A stretch of DNA of 36,391 nucleotides from Bifidobacteriaceae bacterium (GTDB taxonomy: Bacteria > Actinomycetota > Actinomycetes > Actinomycetales > WQXJ01). The position numbers were made by a program, and so were the translations under genes. The stretch covers positions 1-36,391 of the forward strand of contig JAIRXP010000100.1 of NCBI GenBank assembly GCA_031268215.1, written 5' to 3'. Under the pieces are notes generated by a model that made no database searches, had not been told where the DNA came from, and saw only the letters and a list, made by a program, of their open reading frames with translations. Below are positions 27,527 to 33,654 of the stretch, one piece after another. Each line of letters opens with the position of its first letter. The first letter of the stretch is position 1.

Positions 27527-28288
27527 GTGAATGAACAGATTCCAGTAGCGGTTGTTGGCGCCCGCGGGCGAATGGGCTCTAAGGCGGTGGACGCTGTCAT
27601 GGCGTCGGCCGATATGCGGCTTGTGGACGCGATCGACATTGGCGATCCGATCTCCTCTTTGGAGGAGAGCAAGGCCCGGGTCGCCATTGACTTCACTGTT
27701 CCGGCCGCCACTGAAGGCAATGTCCATGAGTTGATTGATCTTGGCGTAAGCGTTGTTGTTGGCACCACTGGCTGGGATGAGGCGGCGCTGGGACGGGTGC
27801 GGGAGCACCTGAGCCGGGCGAGCGGGATTGGTGTCCTGATAGCCCCCAACTTCGCGATTGGCGCGATCCTGGCGACGAACCTGGCGGCGCGGGCGGCGCC
27901 CTTCTTCGAGACGGTGGAGGTGATTGAGCTTCACCACCCAGACAAACTCGACGCGCCATCTGGGACGGCCCGCGCGACAGCCCATGTGATAGCCAAGGCG
28001 AGGTCGGAGGCTGGTGTCAAGGTCCGGCCTGATGTTACCGACCCGGAGCGTTCGCTCGACGGAGCACGGGGGGCGGTCGTGGATCAGGTCCACGTCCATT
28101 CGGTCCGGTTGCGCGGGTTGGTGGCCCACGAGGAAATATTGCTGGGCAACCCAGGGGAGTATTTGACGATCCGGCATGACTCACTCAGCCGGGTTGGCTT
28201 CATGCCGGGCGTGCTGGCGGCGGTCCGCCACGTGGTGAACCACCCCGGCCTGACTGTGGGTCTGGAACCACTGCTGGGCTTGGCCTGA
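27527..28288 (+). CDS. dapB: 4-hydroxy-tetrahydrodipicolinate reductase
   Basis: VAVVGARGRMGSKAVDAV; VVVGTTGWDE; VIELHHPDKLDAPSGTARATA; HSVRLRGLVAHEEILLG. Confidence 0.95.
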   Translation: MNEQIPVAVVGARGRMGSKAVDAVMASADMRLVDAIDIGDPISSLEESKARVAIDFTVPAATEGNVHELIDLGVSVVVGTTGWDEAALGRVREHLSRASGIGVLIAPNFAIGAILATNLAARAAPFFETVEVIELHHPDKLDAPSGTARATAHVIAKARSEAGVKVRPDVTDPERSLDGARGAVVDQVHVHSVRLRGLVAHEEILLGNPGEYLTIRHDSLSRVGFMPGVLAAVRHVVNHPGLTVGLEPLLGLA

Positions 28289-28338
28289 GAGTCTTGGGTG
28301 TGTTCCGGGCTGGGCGCTCCTGCCTGCCCACCTGACCG

Positions 28339-28347
28339 TTATCCACA
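28339..28347 (+). promoter_or_regulatory. DnaA box (TTATCCACA, exact consensus match)
   Basis: CCGTTATCCACAGAC, 52 nt upstream of the dinG start. Confidence 0.5.
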
Positions 28348-28387
28348 GACGCGGCCCGGGCGCCGGACTGTGGGTATTGGCGGGCCA

Positions 28388-28393
28388 TAGGCT
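28388..28393 (+). promoter_or_regulatory. Candidate -10 (TAGGCT) of leaderless dinG transcript
   Basis: TANNNT 6 nt before GTG 28400. Confidence 0.45.
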
Positions 28394-28399
28394 GGTGCG

Positions 28400-30376
28400 G
28401 TGTCGTCTGTGTCCATTTCGGAGTTGCTGAGCGCGGTAGTCGCGGAGCTTGGTGGCGAACGCCGGGAGGGGCAGGAGCGGATGGCTGAGGCGGTCTGGCA
28501 GGCCATGGAGGCTGAGCGGCATCTGCTGGTCCAGGCCGGCACTGGCACAGGTAAGTCGTTGGCTTATTTGGTGCCCGCTTTGGCCTACGCCGCTGAACAG
28601 GACCGCAAGGTGGTGGTGGCCACCGCGACTCTGGCCTTGCAGCGCCAGATTATGGAGCGTGATCTGCCGTTGGCGGCCGGCGCGCTGTCTAAGGTGCTGG
28701 GCCGGCCCCCGGCCAGCGCTTTGTTGAAGGGCCGCCACAATTATGTGTGCCGTCATAAACTCGATGGCGGTTATGAGGACCAGGCCGAATTATTCGATTA
28801 CGACGAATCGCCCAAAGGCGGGCGTGGGAGTTGGACGGGATCGAATCTGGCCCAAGAGGTGAGCCAGTTGCAACGCTGGGCGCATCAAACCAGTAGCGGC
28901 GACAAGGATGAATTCCCGGGTGGCGCCTCCGGGCGAGCCTGGCAACAGGTATCCGTTAGCGCGGCCCAGTGCATTGGAACCAAGTGCCCACTGGTCGAAG
29001 ACTGCTTCGCGGAGGCGGCCCGTGCCGCCGCGGCGCAGGCCGACTTAGTAGTCACGAATCATGCCATCTTGGCGATTGATGCGGCGGGCGTTCCCCTCTT
29101 GCCAGAATATGGCGCCCTGGTGATTGACGAGGCTCACAGCTTGACGCGTTCGCTGACCTCCGCCCGGACGGTGGCGTTGACGGCCCGGATTGTGCGGGTG
29201 GCGGCGGACCTTGTCCGTCGTCTTGGCGTTGACCCCGACAAACTAGACCGGGTCACGCGGGATCTTGAGAACGCTCTGGACAAGGTCCCCGAGGGGCGTT
29301 TGCGCCAGGGCCCGCCGCCGGAGTTGGCGGCAGCCATCGCCGCCTTGCGCACTGAGGCCCGCGCCATCTACAGCGAGCTGACGGGCCTTCAAGATGCGTC
29401 TGTGACCGCCAAACAGGTCGCTCAAGCGGCGGTGCAGGAACTTGGAGAGACCTGCGCCCGCCTGGAGCGGGCGCAGGATGACGTTCACTGGGTTGACCGT
29501 TTTGTCAACGGCCTGTCCGCGCTCTACGCCGCGCCGCTGGATGTGGCGGATGATCTCCGCGCCACGGTCTTGGACCGTGCCACCACCATCATGACTAGCG
29601 CCACACTGGCCCTGGGCGGAAACCTGGACTCAGCCGCCGCGTCCGCCGGGCTTGGCGCAGGCGAATGGGATGGGTTGGACGCTGGCTCGCCATTTGATTA
29701 CCCCCGACAGGCGATCCTTTATGTCGCGGCGGATCTGCCCGAGCCGGGCCGAGACAACTCGCACCGGTCCGCACAGCACCGTCGCATGAAAGAACTAATC
29801 AAGGCCTCACGTGGTGGAACCCTAGGGCTGTTCACCTCACAACAGGCGGCGGAGGTCGCCGCCGAGGCGCTGCGTGAGGAGCTTGACTGGTCCATCGCGG
29901 TTCAAGGCGAGAAGGCCCTACCGGCCCTGATCGAAGACTTCGTAGATGACCCCCAGGCCTGTTTGTTCGGCACCATGTCTTTGTGGCAGGGGATCGACGC
30001 CCCGGGTGTGACTTGCCGTCTGGTGGTGATTGATCGCTTAGCCTTCCCCCGCCCGGATGATCCCGTGATGTCCGCTCGGGCTGAATCCGCGGATAAGGCT
30101 GGGCACAGCGGGTTCATGACCGTAGCGGCTAGCCACGCCGCTTTGATGCTCGCCCAGGGGGCGGGGCGCCTGATCCGGTCCGCCACGGACCGGGGCGTGG
30201 TGGCCGTGCTTGATCCGCGCTTGGCCACCAAGCGTTACGGGCAGTTTCTGGCCCGGTCCCTTCCGCCGATGTGGCGCACTGAGTCCTTGCCAGTCGCCCT
30301 TGGGGCGCTCTCCCGGCTGGCTGAAGCGGCCCAAGGCGGCGCGGCGGGGGCCAACTCCGCGGGCGCTACTCCCTAA
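28400..30376 (+). CDS. dinG: DinG-family ATP-dependent DNA helicase (XPD-like, Fe-S)
   Basis: LVQAGTGTGKSLAYLVPALAYA; VIDEAHSL; cysteine cluster (CRHKL...CIGTKCPLVEDCF); SLWQGIDAPG; AQGAGRLIRSATDRGVVAVLDPRL. Confidence 0.92.
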   Translation: MSSVSISELLSAVVAELGGERREGQERMAEAVWQAMEAERHLLVQAGTGTGKSLAYLVPALAYAAEQDRKVVVATATLALQRQIMERDLPLAAGALSKVLGRPPASALLKGRHNYVCRHKLDGGYEDQAELFDYDESPKGGRGSWTGSNLAQEVSQLQRWAHQTSSGDKDEFPGGASGRAWQQVSVSAAQCIGTKCPLVEDCFAEAARAAAAQADLVVTNHAILAIDAAGVPLLPEYGALVIDEAHSLTRSLTSARTVALTARIVRVAADLVRRLGVDPDKLDRVTRDLENALDKVPEGRLRQGPPPELAAAIAALRTEARAIYSELTGLQDASVTAKQVAQAAVQELGETCARLERAQDDVHWVDRFVNGLSALYAAPLDVADDLRATVLDRATTIMTSATLALGGNLDSAAASAGLGAGEWDGLDAGSPFDYPRQAILYVAADLPEPGRDNSHRSAQHRRMKELIKASRGGTLGLFTSQQAAEVAAEALREELDWSIAVQGEKALPALIEDFVDDPQACLFGTMSLWQGIDAPGVTCRLVVIDRLAFPRPDDPVMSARAESADKAGHSGFMTVAASHAALMLAQGAGRLIRSATDRGVVAVLDPRLATKRYGQFLARSLPPMWRTESLPVALGALSRLAEAAQGGAAGANSAGATP

Positions 30377-30530
30377 GCGAATGATTTCCGAGGCGTGTGG
30401 CAACCCGAGGGTCTTTGGCGATCCCCCGGGTGACCAAACGAACGTGAAGCGGGCCAGCGGCGGACTGGACGTTTGCCGAGAACCGCGGCAGCGGCATCGG
30501 CCAATCAGGTCTGAAGCGGTGTAGTGAGGC

Positions 30531-31058
30531 TCAGCCTTGGGTTTCCGGCGGCCCGGCAATTGTGATGTCAGTCAGAATGAGATAGACCTCGGCGGGTCCG
30601 CTGGTGCCGAGGTAAGTGAATTCGCCCAGCCCCAGGCCAATGGCGACGTTGCCGAAAAGCCGAGCCTGGTCTTGAGTGCATTGGATCTTGCGTGTGGTCA
30701 GGGCGGCGATCTCGTGTTCTTGCCCAAAGTCTTTGACGCGCTTGGCGGCCTCGGCCAGTTCTGGCGAAACCGAGGGGTGATCCCAGCCCCACAGGAAACT
30801 GTTGTCGCGAGGATTTCGGGTGCCCAGCACTTGGATCCGGCTTGACAGGTCGCCTCTTGTGCCGTGCCAGGCGAACGTGCCGGCCGCTAGGTCAGCATCC
30901 CAATTACCTTCTTCGAGGCCAGCTTCCTCGGTGATGCGCGTCAACGTGGCGTTGTGGCGCTCTAATCCGGCGTCGGCTACTCGCACCAATTCAGAGTCGT
31001 CTAGACGAGCGCTATCCGCGCTTAGTTTGGGACCGCGTTTCTTCGACCAGAATGCCAT
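30531..31058 (-). CDS. DUF6882-like protein
   Basis: QVLGTRNPRDNSFLWGWDHPSVSPELAEAAKRVKDFGQEHEIAALTTRKI resembles the WxWxNPS-type DUF6882 family; start fits the leaderless -10 TAGGCT (31065-31070). Confidence 0.55.
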   Translation of the reverse strand: MAFWSKKRGPKLSADSARLDDSELVRVADAGLERHNATLTRITEEAGLEEGNWDADLAAGTFAWHGTRGDLSSRIQVLGTRNPRDNSFLWGWDHPSVSPELAEAAKRVKDFGQEHEIAALTTRKIQCTQDQARLFGNVAIGLGLGEFTYLGTSGPAEVYLILTDITIAGPPETQG

Positions 31059-31186
31059 GCGTCGAGCCTACCTGCTGGCCTGGCCAGCCGTTGCCGCGTG
31101 TCACGCGTGGCGCCCCGCCATGCCCCGGGTGGTGTGATAGAACGCCACTGTCCCCGGAATCCAGCGCTGATACACCGGACAATACC

Positions 31187-31324
31187 TGTGCGACAACGAA
31201 GACTGCCCGCCTCGACATTAGGCTGACCGAAACGCAAGAGAGCCGCCTTGAAAGGGCCGCGACGCTCAAAGGGACTACACCTGCGGGCCCCGAGTATGTT
31301 GGGCAGTTTGCGGCAGCGGTCTAG
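31187..31324 (+). pseudogene. Decayed TacA/DUF1778-type antitoxin fragment
   Basis: Frame ATTKTARLDIRLTETQESRLERAATLKGTTPAGPEYVGQFAAAV*; the N-terminus matches DUF1778 (KTARLDLRLTxxQ..IERAA), no clear start codon, divergent C-terminus, no adjacent GNAT toxin. Confidence 0.5.
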
Positions 31325-31339
31325 GAAGCTGCGGGCTGT

Positions 31340-31930
31340 CTATCGGTGGGTCAGCCAGATGCGCAGCAATTCAGCCGCTTCAGCGAATCCGTTGCGGGTC
31401 TCCAAATAGTCGAGGACCTCTGTCGGCGTCATCGGAGGCCGGCGCAGCCTTGATGACATGGCGGTCAAGGCCGCCGCCGCGCTGGCCGGATCGCGGCGCG
31501 CCAGGCGGGCCGCGAACGCTGCGGGCGACTCAACGCGAACCGCCGCAGGCAGCGCCAGATCCGGGAAATCGCGGAGGTTGGAGGTCACGATCACCGAGGC
31601 CCGCGCAACCGTCGCGGTGGCTGCCACGTGCTCGTCCGCCGGGTCAGGCAGCCCGAAGCTGCCCTCCAAGTGCTCCCAACCATCCACCAGTGCGCCCGGG
31701 AAAACTTGTCCCATCCGGCCGATCAACAGGTTGGCCGCGCGGCTGGCGTCGTCGGGCTCCAAACCGTGAGCCGCATGGCGTTTGCGCTCCAAGTACTCCA
31801 ATTCCGCCAGAATCACCCGGTTCCAACAAGGCAAGTAGGCAGACTCGGCGGCCAAGGAGAGCAAGAAGTCGCGCATCCGGCTTGGGGCAAGGATGCACGT
31901 GTCGAGGACTGCCCGGGCAGGGTCAGCCAT
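31340..31930 (-). CDS. PIN-domain ribonuclease toxin (VapC-like, with C-terminal extension)
   Basis: ARAVLDTCILAP...; ILAELEYLERKR; GLPDPADEHVAATATVARASVIVTSNLRDFP; overlaps the upstream antitoxin ORF by 8 nt. Confidence 0.8.
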   Translation of the reverse strand: MADPARAVLDTCILAPSRMRDFLLSLAAESAYLPCWNRVILAELEYLERKRHAAHGLEPDDASRAANLLIGRMGQVFPGALVDGWEHLEGSFGLPDPADEHVAATATVARASVIVTSNLRDFPDLALPAAVRVESPAAFAARLARRDPASAAAALTAMSSRLRRPPMTPTEVLDYLETRNGFAEAAELLRIWLTHR

Positions 31931-32432
31931 GCCCGCCTTCGGCGCGGGTCGCGTGGAGTTCCCGGCGGATGGCTTTCAGGTCCGCTAGGGTCTGGCCGGT
32001 AGGGGCCTCGTCCCCCAGGTCCGCTTGCGTCTCAGCGATGAAGTGGTACCGCGAGGAGCGCAACCGGTCGCGGTAATTCAGCGCATCCGGTAGCGCCACG
32101 CGGCGATGGGTGCCCACCTTCGAATGCGGGATGACTCCCGCATCCAGTAGTTTGACCACGGTCGGCCGCGTGACCCCCAACAGGTGGGCCGCCTGGGTGG
32201 TGGTTAGCCGTCGGGAGGTCGGCACTACGGCCACGTCCACCCCTTCCCGCATGGCTTGGGCAGCCTGGCGCAACAGGTCCGCCAGTTCCGGCGGCAACTC
32301 GACCAGTTCGGCCGAAGTACCGGGCGAGACGAACAACTCACGGCCTCCGCCTTCAGCGTTGTCCGATGCAAGCACGGCCGTGAGCGCCTCACTTACGGTG
32401 ACCGGGAACCGGGATCTCTCCGCGCGCGTCAT
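31923..32432 (-). CDS. Excisionase/MerR-like HTH antitoxin paired with the PIN toxin
   Basis: SRRLTTTQAAHLLGVTRPTVVKLLDAGVIPHSKVGTHRRVALPDALNYRDR; GGAGG Shine-Dalgarno. Confidence 0.78.
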   Translation of the reverse strand: MTRAERSRFPVTVSEALTAVLASDNAEGGGRELFVSPGTSAELVELPPELADLLRQAAQAMREGVDVAVVPTSRRLTTTQAAHLLGVTRPTVVKLLDAGVIPHSKVGTHRRVALPDALNYRDRLRSSRYHFIAETQADLGDEAPTGQTLADLKAIRRELHATRAEGGHG

Positions 32433-32458
32433 AAACGGACCTCCGAATTTGCGTTTAT
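32431..32458. promoter_or_regulatory. Inverted repeat over the RBS/start of the HTH antitoxin (operator or RBS hairpin)
   Basis: ATAAACG-N14-CGTTTAT flanking the GGAGG and overlapping the start codon. Confidence 0.5.
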
Positions 32459-32683
32459 TGCGTATATGCTACCAGGCCGGTGCCGACTCGGCGGGCTTCC
32501 CGTACACGCCGGCACGTGTCCCGCGGGTGAGCCATTACCGGTGAGTCGGAGGCCGCGGTGATTGAGGAGTCCTGGGGCGAGTTCGTTGCTGCTCTTGAGG
32601 CTCGGGACTAGGAGGCCTGGAAGCGGCTGCGCGCCACAGATGGGCCATGCCAGGTCGGTGCGGTGCGCCCAATCCTTGTGTCG

Positions 32684-33115
32684 TCATGGCTGGTCAGGTG
32701 CCCACGGGTTGACTAGGGGCACATCGAATCGGGCGAAGTCGGACACGTTGCGGGTGGCCACCGTGAGCCCAGCCTCCTTGGCCGTGCCTGCTATCAGGGC
32801 ATCCGCCAAGGGTGCCGGGTCCGGAACGTGGAAAGCTGCTGCCACCTTGGCCGCGGCCGAAGTTAGGCTCAGTACCCTGCCCTCGAACGCCTCCAGGAGA
32901 TCCTCAAGCCAAGCGCGGTACACCGCACCACGGGCCGGGTCCTTTCGTGCTGTCAGCAAGACCCCGCGCTCCATCTCATGGACGGTGACCACGGAAACAA
33001 AGGCCTGGGCCAAATCTGTCTGCTCCGCCCATGCCCTGAACGCTGGATCCGCGCCCGGCCGGCGGGCCCGCCTAAGTTCCGAGGTGACGGGTGTGTCGAG
33101 CAGCAACCGCGTCAC
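32684..33115 (-). CDS. FitB/VapC-type PIN-domain toxin
   Basis: RLLLDTPVTSELRR; VVTVHEMERGVLL; PLADALIAGTAKEAGLTVATRNVSDFARFDVPLVNPW. Confidence 0.85.
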   Translation of the reverse strand: MTRLLLDTPVTSELRRARRPGADPAFRAWAEQTDLAQAFVSVVTVHEMERGVLLTARKDPARGAVYRAWLEDLLEAFEGRVLSLTSAAAKVAAAFHVPDPAPLADALIAGTAKEAGLTVATRNVSDFARFDVPLVNPWAPDQP

Positions 33116-33348
33116 AGAGCGTCCCGTGGGAAATCCTCCGACCGGGCGTAGGGAGTCTCAAGGTCCCACAATTCCGGCCCCGCGGAAAGATCTGCCAGCT
33201 TCGCCTCCGCCCACCGCCGCCGCCGCGCGACACCATCCCGCAGGACGTCCCTGGCCTCCGCTTCCATAGAGCGTCCCCGCTGGGCCGCCAGGGCGCGCAG
33301 ATCCTCATACACGCCCGGATCGAGGTTCCGCACCGTCAAAGTTGTCAT
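33112..33348 (-). CDS. FitA/VapB-type ribbon-helix-helix antitoxin
   Basis: MTTLTVRNLDPGVYEDLRALAAQRGRSMEAEARDVLRDGV; overlaps the toxin by 4 nt; leaderless -10 TAGCAT at 33355-33360. Confidence 0.85.
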   Translation of the reverse strand: MTTLTVRNLDPGVYEDLRALAAQRGRSMEAEARDVLRDGVARRRRWAEAKLADLSAGPELWDLETPYARSEDFPRDAL

Positions 33349-33409
33349 GCCCCTATGCTAGCGCCCTTGCTTGCACTGATGCCAGCACACACGCTCGCCG
33401 TCAAATCCT

Positions 33410-33504
33410 TGACACGCCGGCGTCCCAAGAACCCGAGCAGCCGGCCGCGGACAGGCCCCGCGTGGTTGCTGGTGACACGCCGGGCCGGCGGCGCACGGCG
33501 TGTC
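33410..33504. repeat. 11-bp direct repeat TGACACGCCGG (33410-33420, 33473-33483) plus inverted copy CGGCGTGTC (33496-33504)
   Basis: Direct reading; the second copy and the inverted arm form GACACGCCG-N13-CGGCGTGTC. Confidence 0.6.
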
Positions 33505-33654
33505 GGAGACGGTGGTAACTTGACGAGCGAGGGGCAGTTTGCGGCGGGCCTTGGGAAGGGCGACTGAGTGTTCATTCTGGGGCCGTTGCGGTTGGTGTTT
33601 GGTGGCCAAGTAGGGCAGTTCCTATCGGTTCAAAGGAAGGCAGAACACGGCATT

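Noticed and set aside
30038-30559. 173-aa minus-strand ORF overlapping the dinG 3' end
   Set aside because: Antisense to conserved helicase motif VI and without domain similarity.
31450-32076. Plus-strand ORFs over the PIN/HTH pair
   Set aside because: Antisense to convincing PIN and HTH genes; Arg/Pro-rich shadow frames.
32562-33269. 235-aa plus-strand ORF antisense to the FitAB-like pair
   Set aside because: Opposite strand carries clear RHH antitoxin and PIN toxin; the translation looks like a shadow frame.
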